Virus record (IMG/VR): IMGVR_UViG_3300030106_003845
Span: 1 to 38,900 of that record
Length of the DNA: 38,900 bases
Source: a virus
Reading direction: 5' to 3' (one strand)
A program made the position numbers and the translations under genes. Shown here piece after piece: positions 22,344 to 29,953 of this stretch. A model generated the notes under the pieces. The model was not told the DNA's origin. It searched no databases and worked only from the letters and a program-made list of their open reading frames with translations. The number at the start of each line of letters is the position of its first letter. The first letter of the stretch is position 1.

Positions 22344-24179
22344 CTAAAAGACGCTAAATTCTTGGCTTGTCAAGTCCCATTCTGGGATTTCTTCATTTTT
22401 TTCTAATTTTTCTAAATTTTGTATCTCAGTATGGAACATTCGTCGGCTCTTTTGGAACCACAGATCCCTGTAAACAAGTATTCCGGAGTTCCGCTGCTTG
22501 GACACGTAGAACTTCCCATCGGGTCCTTCTGCCTGCTCTCCCGCTTCTAGCTTCTTCTCCTTCTCCTTATTCCTCCAGATAAGAGCAATACTGTGAGATG
22601 CAGCAACTATGCCCTGCCCACCTAGTATGTGCTCGTTTTCCGGTACACCAGCAGTAGTAGCCTTCTTCGCATCACAATGAGCTATCAGAATTACCGTAAC
22701 CCTGTTGTCCAGTGCGAACTTCGCTGCTTGCTTCGCAATACGCTCCTGCCCGTTCCAGTCGTCTTTCGCCGTTAGGTGCATCAGTGCATCTATCACAAAA
22801 ATGTCGCATCCATATCTGCGATTAGCATATAGGAAGTCATCCTTGAGGCTTTCCCAAGTATTGTCTGTACCCTCCTCGGACTCCACAAACCAAAGTTTAT
22901 CTGCAAGAATCTGCACATCGTCCTCGATCTTGTCAGGATTTGGACATTTACCGTTCTGCATCCACAGCATCTGCATCAGCATCGACGAACTAGGTATCTC
23001 AAATGATGCAACACATCCCCTGCGATCATTAGCCACCATTTCGTGCAACACCATCTGGTACATCAGTTGGCTTTTACCGTGTCCTGCGTACCCTCCTAGG
23101 GTAACTAGCTCGCCCTCACGCAATCTGAACGGGAGCTCAGGCCACATGAACGGATTGTGCGCTTTCTCGCTTTCGTATCTCTGGACCTCATCAGCAACAT
23201 CTGAACCTAGGCTTGCTGCTGTGCGTATCGTCGGAGGGTCATTAGACTCCGCAGACTGCACTAGATCTGGAGCATCTGTAGGAGATTTGCGTAATAAATC
23301 GTTAGCGTCGTTGATCCCTTCTGGGTACTGCACCGTCCTACAACGCTGCAAGCCAAGTCTCTTGGCTATCGCTTTTGCAGCTTTTTGACCCGCTTCATCA
23401 TTGTCCATCGCTATGTAGATGTTCTCGAAACGGGACAACGCCTCGTAGTCGTTATCAATCCAACCCAAGTTGGACACGCCACTGGGCACAGACAGACACG
23501 GCATCCCTATATCCATCTGATCCCATGACATGGCATCTATCTCACCCTCGGTAATTAAAATACTTCTATCGTCGTCAGTTACATTCTTCCAACCCCAAAG
23601 AGTATGCCAAGCGGCGGTAGACCAAATGTCCTTCTTGCCGTCCTGACGGAGTACCCCTGTACTTTTCAGCATCACGTAACTCCCTTCAGGATCGTAAAAA
23701 CGTGCAGCCCAAAAATTATCGTTAACTCCGCTGTACCGTTTGTGGGACCGTATCCCATATTTTTGCAGAACGGCCTCGGATATTCCACGTTCCTGCGACA
23801 GATATTTCATGGCCTCTGTGCCACGCATCGGTCCTAGAGCGGTACTGCTATCTCTAGCTACTGTAGGACGCTGTGCTGATACTACTGGTTTTACGTCATG
23901 CAATCCGCAGATGCGTCGGGCTTCCACAAACGCCTCCTTCCAGTTTTCATGCTTTCTAGCGATAAGGGACAGTATAGGGACGCAATCCCCACCTTGGTGC
24001 TCCTTGGCTAAGTACACGCCACCTCTGGCCCTGAACACGCTAACGGACTTTCCCCGATTTCCGTCAAGATCTCCCATTTCGTATGTTGACCCACGCTTTT
24101 TAGCATCTGGGAAATATTTCTGCATCACGGTGTCAATTTGACCGGATAACGCAAGATTGATTTCTTGTGGTGTACTCAT
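22344..24179 (-). CDS. Toprim primase / DnaB-type helicase
   Basis: The 611-residue protein joins a primase and a replicative helicase, like T7 gp4 and Twinkle. Residues 207-216 read ILITEGEIDA and 256-261 IAMDND, the two acidic Toprim motifs. GYAGHGKS at 363-370 is the Walker A motif and CDIFVID at 458-464 the Walker B. VILIAHCDAKK and the following GGQGI match later helicase motifs. The first 90 residues correspond to the primase zinc domain in position (GGVYLAKEHQGGDCVPIL), but the four zinc cysteines are not present. It starts replication on the lagging strand and unwinds DNA at the fork. Confidence 0.9.
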   Translation of the reverse strand: MSTPQEINLALSGQIDTVMQKYFPDAKKRGSTYEMGDLDGNRGKSVSVFRARGGVYLAKEHQGGDCVPILSLIARKHENWKEAFVEARRICGLHDVKPVVSAQRPTVARDSSTALGPMRGTEAMKYLSQERGISEAVLQKYGIRSHKRYSGVNDNFWAARFYDPEGSYVMLKSTGVLRQDGKKDIWSTAAWHTLWGWKNVTDDDRSILITEGEIDAMSWDQMDIGMPCLSVPSGVSNLGWIDNDYEALSRFENIYIAMDNDEAGQKAAKAIAKRLGLQRCRTVQYPEGINDANDLLRKSPTDAPDLVQSAESNDPPTIRTAASLGSDVADEVQRYESEKAHNPFMWPELPFRLREGELVTLGGYAGHGKSQLMYQMVLHEMVANDRRGCVASFEIPSSSMLMQMLWMQNGKCPNPDKIEDDVQILADKLWFVESEEGTDNTWESLKDDFLYANRRYGCDIFVIDALMHLTAKDDWNGQERIAKQAAKFALDNRVTVILIAHCDAKKATTAGVPENEHILGGQGIVAASHSIALIWRNKEKEKKLEAGEQAEGPDGKFYVSKQRNSGILVYRDLWFQKSRRMFHTEIQNLEKLEKNEEIPEWDLTSQEFSVF

Positions 24180-24645
24180 TGTTCAGGCTTTCTATTTTTA
24201 GGTTATAGCAATCTGCTTTGACAGTGAAGTTATTCGATTTGTCAAGCTCTCCTGCTTTCATTTTTGTGGCTTTCTGGAAGTATTCCGCCTTGGGCAAACT
24301 GCCTAAGTACCACGCTTTTGTGTAATCGTTCAAAACACGCACGAATGCGTACGTGTCGCATCGTTGTTTAGTGTTGTACGCTGCAATGCTGCAATCGTAA
24401 TCCAGCCGAGGCTTCGATGTACAACGCTTTGTTTTTACATCTATACGCTCGCCGTCAGGAGTAATTATGTCGTAATCATACGTATTCTGTATTTTTGCGT
24501 TCAGAACCGTAGCTGCGACAACCTCTCCAATTAGTCCCGCAAGATTTCCTGCACCCCGCTCAATACTGTTCCTCAACGAAGGCAACTCTTCGCTGAGGAT
24601 TTTTGCTTTAGTAATTGTTTGGTGACTAAGGCTAATTTCTAGCAT
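24133..24645 (-). CDS. PD-(D/E)XK nuclease, resolvase-like
   Basis: The 170-residue product carries LAGLIGEVVAATVLN at 35-49 with a conserved Glu41, then YDYDI with Asp59, then IDVKTKR with Asp69-x-Lys71. These are the three catalytic positions of restriction-like endonuclease folds, in the order seen in Holliday-junction resolvases and related phage nucleases. It overlaps the start of the primase-helicase gene by 47 bases. It could act on branched or host DNA. A distinct endonuclease VII-like resolvase is also encoded, so the two may have different substrates. Confidence 0.7.
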   Translation of the reverse strand: MLEISLSHQTITKAKILSEELPSLRNSIERGAGNLAGLIGEVVAATVLNAKIQNTYDYDIITPDGERIDVKTKRCTSKPRLDYDCSIAAYNTKQRCDTYAFVRVLNDYTKAWYLGSLPKAEYFQKATKMKAGELDKSNNFTVKADCYNLKIESLNNEYTTRNQSCVIRSN

Positions 24646-24950
24646 TAGGAGTGCGGACTGGCTTCCGCCAGATCGTACAACGTGTCACTGATTAAGTCGT
24701 CGGCGACCGCATACACGATTTTTTTAGAATCCGTCTCCCACGGGCCGCAGATGTCCTGCTCTACGTCCCACATTTTGACCTGCTGGAGCCACGTCCTTCG
24801 GAAGAATTTCCTAGGCCCTGTGCTGAATAACACGTTCTCCCCGTCCCAAAGCGAGACGAGAACTGGCTCTTCCCAACTCCCGTCCTGACGAGCCTCAATG
24901 TACTCATCCAAAGCTTTTTCAAGAGATTTTTCGGATATGCAAGGGTTCAT
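24645..24950 (-). CDS. Small hypothetical protein
   Basis: ATG at 24950 is preferred because AAGGAGG lies at about 24963-24969 upstream; a longer frame from 25034 has no such support. The 101-residue product starts MNPCISEKSLEKALDEYIEA, then becomes mixed Trp/Lys/Glu-rich (LLWD-like and WETDSKK segments) and ends DLAEASPHS. Its stop shares one base with the next ATG. No family recognised. It overlaps its upstream neighbour by 32 bases. Confidence 0.5.
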   Translation of the reverse strand: MNPCISEKSLEKALDEYIEARQDGSWEEPVLVSLWDGENVLFSTGPRKFFRRTWLQQVKMWDVEQDICGPWETDSKKIVYAVADDLISDTLYDLAEASPHS

Positions 24951-25293
24951 TATACTGCTGGTCCTCCTTAACCATTGATGGTTTACGTTTTTCTCTATCG
25001 GCAGCATCCTCCGCTCTGGCCAAAACTGCGTCAAAATAATACGTGTCTACGAGCTTTTTCTCGCAAAGACCTTTCCAGCCGTCTTCTATGTACGCATCAG
25101 CGTGAGCGTAATCAGGCCAGATCATGCCCCCACTTTCGTGGAAACTGTCTAGGACGAGAGTCCTGCCTGACCGACCCCGAACCTCAATTTTGTAGTCCGA
25201 GTTCGGCAGCTCCCTCATGCGGATCACCTGACCCGCATAAAGAACCTCGGCCGGCGGACGCCGGAACGTGATTACGCTTCCCACATCGAGCAT
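24919..25293 (-). CDS. Small hypothetical protein, beta-barrel-like N-terminus
   Basis: ATG at 25293 is preferred because GGAGGG lies about seven bases upstream. The 124-residue product starts MLDVGSVITFRRPPAEVLYA, then VIRMRELPNSDYKIEVRGRS. This alternation of beta strands suggests an SH3- or OB-like small barrel, followed by a helical Asp/Glu-rich tail. No catalytic motif is seen. It overlaps both neighbours by 20-30 bases. Confidence 0.5.
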   Translation of the reverse strand: MLDVGSVITFRRPPAEVLYAGQVIRMRELPNSDYKIEVRGRSGRTLVLDSFHESGGMIWPDYAHADAYIEDGWKGLCEKKLVDTYYFDAVLARAEDAADREKRKPSMVKEDQQYNEPLHIRKIS

Positions 25294-25496
25294 CCTGCTT
25301 CCCTCCTGCTTTTTTGGCTCTCGTAAAACTCCTCCATCTCGCGAAGGTTTCGTTTTGCCTCCAGCTCTTCGAACCAAAGGCGAGCCTCCTCCTCTAGCTG
25401 AGTCTCTGGCTTCAGGGAAGCTAAAGTCTCCTGTAGGAGATCTGATACTTTTTTGGGCTTTTCGGCGCCCACTGCCTCGTTTGTGTTTCTGTCCAT
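25272..25496 (-). CDS. Small acidic helical protein, first gene of the replication operon
   Basis: ATG at 25496 gives 74 residues (a GTG at 25514 would add six). The product is nearly all helix, Glu-rich (TQLEEEARLWFEELEAKRNL), and ends in a Ser/Arg segment. It may be a coiled-coil adaptor. It is the first gene after the AT-rich control region and overlaps the next gene by about 22 bases. No family recognised. Confidence 0.45.
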   Translation of the reverse strand: MDRNTNEAVGAEKPKKVSDLLQETLASLKPETQLEEEARLWFEELEAKRNLREMEEFYESQKSRREAGCSMWEA

Positions 25497-25620
25497 GAGC
25501 TGCACCCTGACCACTTACGCCACTCTGTCAACAACTTAACCTCAATTTACAATTATTTAACTGGTTAGAGGGAAAATTTAATGGAAATCCGTGAGGATTT
25601 ACCGCCCCCGCAGGGGATCT

Positions 25621-25641
25621 TAACTAATAACTAATAACTAA
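25621..25641. repeat. Three tandem TAACTAA heptamers
   Basis: TAACTAA occurs three times head to tail with no spacer. The reverse form TTAGTTA occurs at about 25684-25690 and 25697-25703, on the other side of the GTACGTA palindrome, so the set is roughly symmetric. Such arrays are typical of AT-rich unwinding or protein-binding segments. Confidence 0.7.
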
Positions 25642-25653
25642 ACTATTAAATTA

Positions 25654-25669
25654 GTACGTACATACGTAC
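25654..25669. repeat. Perfect GTACGTA palindrome
   Basis: GTACGTA and its inverse TACGTAC flank a central CA: a 16-bp perfect inverted repeat inside the AT-rich control region. It could be a protein-binding site. It is too short and lacks a loop long enough to be a convincing terminator. Confidence 0.65.
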
Positions 25670-25717
25670 CTTATAAATACTAATTAGTTATCTACTTAGT
25701 TATTAGATTAGATATAT

Positions 25718-25778
25718 GTAAACCATTTGGTTTAATCAAGTAAACCATTTGATTTACTTGAGTAAATCATTTGATTAA
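25718..25778. repeat. Three palindromic boxes spaced exactly 22 bp
   Basis: Boxes start at 25718, 25740 and 25762, each of the form GTAAACCATTTGGTTTA. The first has perfect 7-bp arms (TAAACCA-TT-TGGTTTA); the second and third have one arm mismatch each. A 22-bp period is about two helical turns, so three dimers would bind on the same face of the DNA. The third box covers the stop codon of the winged-helix gene. Confidence 0.85.
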
Positions 25779-26033
25779 CTTCCCTAGGTAAAGCTTCCTG
25801 AACCAGTGGGAACCTTTCTTTTCCAGATACTCGCTTTTTACTAAGGAAGAGATTCTGTTCTGGATGCTGTTCGGATGCCGTACGCCCAACAGCTCTGCTA
25901 TGGCCTCATTGCTGGCAAAACAGCCTTCTTCTCCGAACCCCTGCACGTACGCAAGGATCATCTTGTCGAGCTGTCTTAGTTTCGGATCGCTCAGTATTTG
26001 GGATGAGATCCAGATCCCTCTGCTTGGTGACAT
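25767..26033 (-). CDS. Small winged-helix DNA-binding protein
   Basis: The 88-residue product follows the pattern of the helix-turn-helix domain of phage replication proteins (lambda O and DnaD-like) and of small regulators. It begins GIWISSQILSDPKLRQLDKM, then GCFASNEAIAELLGVRHPNS for the recognition-helix region at about 37-56, then a wing (SEYLEKKGSHWFRKLYLG). It is far shorter than a full initiator and has no partner-recruitment domain. Immediately downstream lie three palindromic boxes, and the first gene beyond is the start of the replication operon. A repressor of that operon or a minimal origin-binding protein are both plausible. Confidence 0.7.
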   Translation of the reverse strand: MSPSRGIWISSQILSDPKLRQLDKMILAYVQGFGEEGCFASNEAIAELLGVRHPNSIQNRISSLVKSEYLEKKGSHWFRKLYLGKLIK

Positions 26034-26855
26034 TTCTCGGGCAGAGCAGATTCCTCACTAGTTGTCAAACAAAATCTTTCAGGGACAAAAAGTACTTTTC
26101 GTTTCCGCTTGTCAGATGTCCTAGAACGCAATTCAGAGCCTTACCTATGCTTAGGTATCAACCCAACCCCCAAAACCCTTTCAGGGGGCTAAAACTTTAA
26201 AAACCGCCGCCATACGCATGGAAAAAACTGGAATTACGTTCGGCTTTTCGGCTTATTGTTCTATTTAGGCTTTCGGCTTTTTGTCCTATTGGTATATTAG
26301 GGCCGGGTTGCTGCCCTGCACCCGGTAGCCTCACCTGCGGGTAGTCGCACCCGGACGTTCCCGGTTGCCTCGGTGCCGGTTGAGTCCACATTATGGATAC
26401 GTCCTAGAACGGGCCATGTATCCACTGTCCTAGTACGTCCTAGTTCTTGAAGAGCTGTACGAAAAACGATCCGAAAAAACGTGAAATCACCAGATTATGG
26501 ATACACGATGGATCAAAATGACCTTATTTAGAATGATTCTAGGTAAATGTAAAAGATTTGTCTAATTTTGTGTTATTGAGACTCAATCTCAACGCCAGAT
26601 CGCGGAGGATTGGCGATCTCGATTCAAAATGGGATAGCATAGCCATATTCTCAAAGACGCCGTACAGAGCCTCTCAGAGCCTCTCAGGCATATATTTGAG
26701 TTTCCCCCTAGGGCAAAGCGCCGCCCTAGGGCCTATCAGATGGCCTAGGATTGGCGATCCCTGAATTCGAATCCCTAGCCATGCAACGCAAGCAAAGCGA
26801 TTTACAGAGCATCTGACGCCCGTATTCAGGATCACAAGACAAAGCGAGTACGCAC
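26034..26855. other. Repeat-rich gene-poor region between the winged-helix and VWA genes
   Basis: About 820 bp in which I see no supportable gene. It holds an AAAAAGTAC element (26087-26095) and a TTGACA element on the minus strand (26063-26068) before the winged-helix gene. It also has a perfect TACCTA-TGCT-TAGGTA hairpin (26142-26157), repeated CGGCTT units (26240-26280), and a GC-rich patch (26300-26380) with CCGGGT/ACCCGG arms at 26303-26308 and 26320-26325. Other elements are GTCCTAG boxes (26118, 26401-26446), two tandem AGAGCCTCTC units near 26674, and two copies of AGGATTGGCGATC (about 26608 and 26748). It could be a control region, origin or structured-RNA locus. Confidence 0.5.
26401..26446. 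repeat. GTCCTAG palindrome-like boxes, left cluster
   Basis: Three ten-base boxes of the GTCCTAGNNC type are present: GTCCTAGAAC at 26401-26410, GTCCTAGTAC at 26427-26436, and GTCCTAGTTC at 26437-26446. The last two abut. A fourth, GTCCTAGAAC, lies at about 26118. The same box is clustered on the far side of the AAA+/VWA genes at 30081-30169. Confidence 0.7.
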
Positions 26856-26885
26856 AAAAAAGCCCACAAGCCGAAGCCTGTGGGC
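26856..26885 (-). terminator. TTCG-tetraloop terminator after the VWA gene
   Basis: On the minus strand the sequence reads GCCCACAGGC, TTCG, GCTTGTGGGC, then six T. Nine of ten stem positions pair and the loop is the very stable TTCG tetraloop. It begins 23 bp beyond the VWA stop codon, so it ends the AAA+/VWA operon and separates it from the control region downstream. This is the clearest intrinsic terminator in the window. Confidence 0.9.
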
Positions 26886-26907
26886 CTGTATCCAGATTAT
26901 GGATGAT

Positions 26908-28434
26908 CTACGCCATAAGCTTGTCGCAGATCAGTCTTGCCAGTTGTATTGGATTTTCGCTGACAACGATTGTCTTGAACCACCGTTGCATCGATTTCGC
27001 GTAATCGTTTGCCTTGTTTTTATCACGCAAGCAACATCCGATCAAATCGACTTTACCGCGAAACTTTTCGAAGTCCGTTGTCGAATCAGTTATTGCAGCA
27101 TCAGTGAAGACTATAGCTGTATCCGCATTTTCCATACGAGAGCGATAGCGAACTAAACAAGATTGCATCGCTTCTCTGTTGGGCGATGGTCTCGCCCTTA
27201 GTATTTCCTTGCTGGATACATTGCTCATGTCTCCGATCATATCTTCGGAAGTGAAAACGATATCAACATCCGCGATACCCTTTTCATCCAGTAACCGTAA
27301 AGCGGATACGAACTCGATTCCGCCTAGGAATTGCAACGGGATTGACATAGACCCTGACATATCGACAACAACGAACAACTTTCTTTTCGTTTTCCTTTTG
27401 ACAACGCTAAGAAACGGATTGCCAGAGCCTGTCATTGCAGACTGAATACGAATCCTCGATCCGGTAGATGCTGATCTAGCCCTAGCCAGTCGATGATTAG
27501 CAGCAATGCTTGTCATTGAATTGCAAATACGATCCCTCGTTTTCTTTACGTAGTCTGAAGCTGGACCATCTTTGAACGGCCATAGATCCCAGTCCATGTC
27601 ATTAGGTTTTGAATACGTTCCATTTGGATTGTTGTTCAAGTTGTGACGTTGTACCGAATCCGGATCTTGGATACCACCGATTGAGTCATCGTACCAACCA
27701 ACGTCACCCTTGCGAGTATTGACAGGTTGTATTTGATCCTTGAATACTTCATAGAATTCAAGTGTTAGACTTAATCTAGTTTCGAGATCGATTGCTGCCG
27801 TTAAGGTGAGCATGTCGTAAAACCATTTCAGAACGTAAGTTGTATTCTTTTTGTGGTTACGAAAGGTTACCTCCTTGACGCCATTCCATTTCGGCGCTTG
27901 TTGTCGCCAACTTTTCCAAGTCTTTGCCTCGTTGAATTTCAACGTTAGTAGGTACTGGCAAGGATCGGCTGTATCCGTTGGAATACTACGAAGATAATTC
28001 TTCCAACCAAAACGGTCGCCAGTTCTCTGTTGTTCTTTTGCTTCGATGTAGCAATCTTCAGTCACGTTGAACACGTAGAACGGACAACCTTTATCTTGTA
28101 GTTCCTTTGCCAATACAGAGATCGAGAAGCTGTTGTCCAACGTGTGTCGACCATGCGCGCATTCATGCCAGATTAAACTCTTTATGAATTTGTGCAACTT
28201 GAGACCCTTCTTAGCTGTATCCGGATTTATCATACCGTCGATTTGTTGTCCAACGGCGATCTTGTGCTCGCAGTCAAAGGTCCAACTAGCTGTATCCAGA
28301 TCCTCTACAACCTGAGTTCTGACTCCACAATTTGAATACGAACGAAGCTCTCTGAGCTTGCCTATCTTTTGCTTTGCCGTTTTGTTTCGCCATTCAGAGC
28401 GAATGGCCTTTACGATTTTTGTATGTGATATCAT
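26908..28434 (-). CDS. VWA-domain protein with HExxH metallopeptidase-like N-terminal half
   Basis: The 508-residue protein has two recognisable parts. The N-terminal half holds IWHECAHGRHT, with His90-Glu91-x-x-His94, followed about 30 residues later by NVTEDCYIEAK with Glu126. This is the zinc-site layout of the CobT/DUF2201-like group of metallopeptidase-VWA proteins. The C-terminal half is a von Willebrand A domain: LFVVVDMSGSMS at 353-364 gives the metal-binding Asp-x-Ser-x-Ser (Asp358, Ser360, Ser362), with Asp445 in IVFTDAAITD as the later metal residue. The gene lies 19 bp after a MoxR-like AAA+ ATPase, the usual partner of such proteins in chelatase-like or protein-remodelling pairs. 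Its target is unknown. Confidence 0.8.
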   Translation of the reverse strand: MISHTKIVKAIRSEWRNKTAKQKIGKLRELRSYSNCGVRTQVVEDLDTASWTFDCEHKIAVGQQIDGMINPDTAKKGLKLHKFIKSLIWHECAHGRHTLDNSFSISVLAKELQDKGCPFYVFNVTEDCYIEAKEQQRTGDRFGWKNYLRSIPTDTADPCQYLLTLKFNEAKTWKSWRQQAPKWNGVKEVTFRNHKKNTTYVLKWFYDMLTLTAAIDLETRLSLTLEFYEVFKDQIQPVNTRKGDVGWYDDSIGGIQDPDSVQRHNLNNNPNGTYSKPNDMDWDLWPFKDGPASDYVKKTRDRICNSMTSIAANHRLARARSASTGSRIRIQSAMTGSGNPFLSVVKRKTKRKLFVVVDMSGSMSIPLQFLGGIEFVSALRLLDEKGIADVDIVFTSEDMIGDMSNVSSKEILRARPSPNREAMQSCLVRYRSRMENADTAIVFTDAAITDSTTDFEKFRGKVDLIGCCLRDKNKANDYAKSMQRWFKTIVVSENPIQLARLICDKLMA

Positions 28435-28453
28435 ATCTGTATTTACTTTCTAA

Positions 28454-29797
28454 TTACGCTAATGCTAGTTTAATCTCTTCGACTGCTTGCAAGCTATCTT
28501 GTAACGGATCGCCTGTCCTAGCGTCACTTTCAACAAGCTGATCTTCTAATCCGTCTTGTATCCATTTTCTAATGTCAGCCCAATCATCTGATCCTGACCA
28601 TTCCAATGCGTTGACTAAAGTCCGACAATCAATGGGCGCCTTAACTCTCATTTCATTGTATCGATCACGCGACAGCTTAGCCGCTTCAGCGAATTGGACT
28701 TCGTAGATCGTAACCTTGTACGTATCCGCAATTTGCTTACAGATATTAGCGAAATCATCTAGATCGAATTTGATATTCACTTTATGCCAGCGAGACCAGA
28801 ACGCCTCTGTAATGCTATTAGCACTACGATTGCCAGCGGCAATTATATGCAGGTTCTGAACCTTGCAACGGATCACTTCACAAGCTCCGTTCTTCATATG
28901 CCGAGTCCGAAGTACGTATTCAGGATCTCCTGACGCCTTGTTAGGTTCAAGGAAAGACAGCAAAAATTCCTGAGATACGATAGGCCACCTCAGAACTTCA
29001 TCGAGAAAGAGAAGAACCCTTTTCCCTTTACTTGCTGCTCGTACTGCCTGTGTCAATACACCATCGACAACAGCAAACCCACCGTTGCCATCTGGAACGG
29101 TAGACCCGACAAGTGTAGTTTCTTCGTCAATACTGTCCGAACAGCCATGCTCCAAGTATAGATCGTATGCGTTTCCAAGTTGCCTGATTGAATAACTCTT
29201 CCCGTAGCTAGGCGGACTTGTTACCAAAATCTTGAGACAAGGTCCTTGGTCCGGGTAGTACGGTAGAACCTTTTTTAAGATCACGTTATCACTCGAAGCT
29301 GTTGCAACCTTAGCTCTAGCCATTCTACTAGGAGAACCCTTTAAAGAGTCTCTGAAGGCGTTGTAATCCCTTTGAAGATCCTCTACTTGATCACGAACGG
29401 GAGTCAAAGCATCTTGTATTTCATCTTGTATCTGAGCCGTCGATACAGACTGCGAGCTATTGTCCATTGCTCGTCGAACGATGCTCGCAACTTGCGATGC
29501 AACATCGTTGGCAATGGGATTGCTAGAGGATACTTGTCTCCCCGCTCGATGCTCTTTGTATTCATGAAGCAACTTCTCGCAGACTTCCCTATGCTCAGCA
29601 GAGCTGATCCTTTCAATGGTCTCCAAAGCCAAAGGCAGAGCGATACCGCGAATTTGCGACGCCGTATTCGACGGAAGGTCTCCTAGCTGAACCATTGCTG
29701 GGACTATTGCATGGCGCAACTGATCCGTAGTTGAATTGAAGATACGACCGCGTAAAACGGTAACTACGGTTGACTTGATTGTTTCGATATTTGTCAT
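28454..29797 (-). CDS. MoxR-like AAA+ ATPase
   Basis: The 447-residue product starts with a helical region of about 170 residues, including heptad-like stretches (IQDEIQDALTPVRDQVEDLQ). An AAA+ core follows: Walker A at 194-201 (SPPSYGKS, a degenerate version lacking the usual first Gly), Walker B at 262-267 (LLFLDE), sensor-1 Asn323 in AAGNR, and a candidate arginine finger in FWSRW (336). The segment DEETTLVGSTVPDGNGGFAV and the following VDGVLTQAV match the MoxR/CobS style of hexameric ATPases that work with VWA proteins. The ATG lacks a Shine-Dalgarno site; its leader is AT-rich (AAATAAATACA before ATG). Confidence 0.8.
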   Translation of the reverse strand: MTNIETIKSTVVTVLRGRIFNSTTDQLRHAIVPAMVQLGDLPSNTASQIRGIALPLALETIERISSAEHREVCEKLLHEYKEHRAGRQVSSSNPIANDVASQVASIVRRAMDNSSQSVSTAQIQDEIQDALTPVRDQVEDLQRDYNAFRDSLKGSPSRMARAKVATASSDNVILKKVLPYYPDQGPCLKILVTSPPSYGKSYSIRQLGNAYDLYLEHGCSDSIDEETTLVGSTVPDGNGGFAVVDGVLTQAVRAASKGKRVLLFLDEVLRWPIVSQEFLLSFLEPNKASGDPEYVLRTRHMKNGACEVIRCKVQNLHIIAAGNRSANSITEAFWSRWHKVNIKFDLDDFANICKQIADTYKVTIYEVQFAEAAKLSRDRYNEMRVKAPIDCRTLVNALEWSGSDDWADIRKWIQDGLEDQLVESDARTGDPLQDSLQAVEEIKLALA

Positions 29798-29861
29798 TGT
29801 ATTTATTTTTTGGTTACTGTTGCGATTGCCAAGATCAGAGTGATCCCGAAAATCGGCGCAT

Positions 29862-29891
29862 ATAATACCATGTACGGGAGAGGTTTGTCAA
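29862..29891 (-). promoter_or_regulatory. Sigma70-like promoter for the AAA+/VWA operon
   Basis: On the minus strand TTGACA (29891-29886) and TATTAT (29867-29862) are separated by 18 bp. The first is a perfect -35 box and the second is one base from consensus. Transcription would start around 29855, leaving a leader of about 58 bases before the ATPase start codon at 29797. Confidence 0.7.
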
Positions 29892-29953
29892 CGATCTGTA
29901 ACGAATTGAATTTATAGGTCTAGGAAAAGGGAAAAAACGCCTTGATAGGTGGC

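Larger units (their letters stand above)
25497..25766. promoter_or_regulatory. AT-rich control region, candidate replication origin/operator
   Basis: About 270 bp without a gene. Reading from low to high coordinates it contains a TTGACA-like element on the minus strand near 25525, a perfect 6-bp hairpin AAATCC-GTGA-GGATTT (25585-25600), a three-copy TAACTAA array (25621-25641), a perfect 7-bp palindrome GTACGTA-CA-TACGTAC (25654-25669), an inverted TTAGTTA pair, and the 22-bp-spaced palindromes up to 25778. It separates the winged-helix gene from the replication genes it may control. AT-richness plus iterons next to a helicase operon fit an origin, an operator cluster, or both. Confidence 0.6.

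Noticed and set aside
22705-23388. A long 227-codon open frame on the plus strand inside the primase-helicase gene
   Set aside because: It is antisense to a clear gene with Toprim and Walker motifs, and its Cys/Ser/Arg-rich product looks like a shadow frame.
26197-26391. A 64-codon open frame on the minus strand in the GC-rich patch
   Set aside because: Pro/Gln/Gly-rich composition without motif, no Shine-Dalgarno site, and full overlap with repeats; probably a chance frame.
26558-26764. A 68-codon open frame on the plus strand
   Set aside because: It runs against the direction of all neighbours, crosses two repeat copies and has no ribosome-binding site or recognisable product.
26700-26785. 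Possible tRNA ending near 26780, because of a TTCGAAT loop-like word followed by CCA
   Set aside because: The five bases on either side of TTCGAAT do not pair, and no acceptor stem of seven pairs can be formed upstream.
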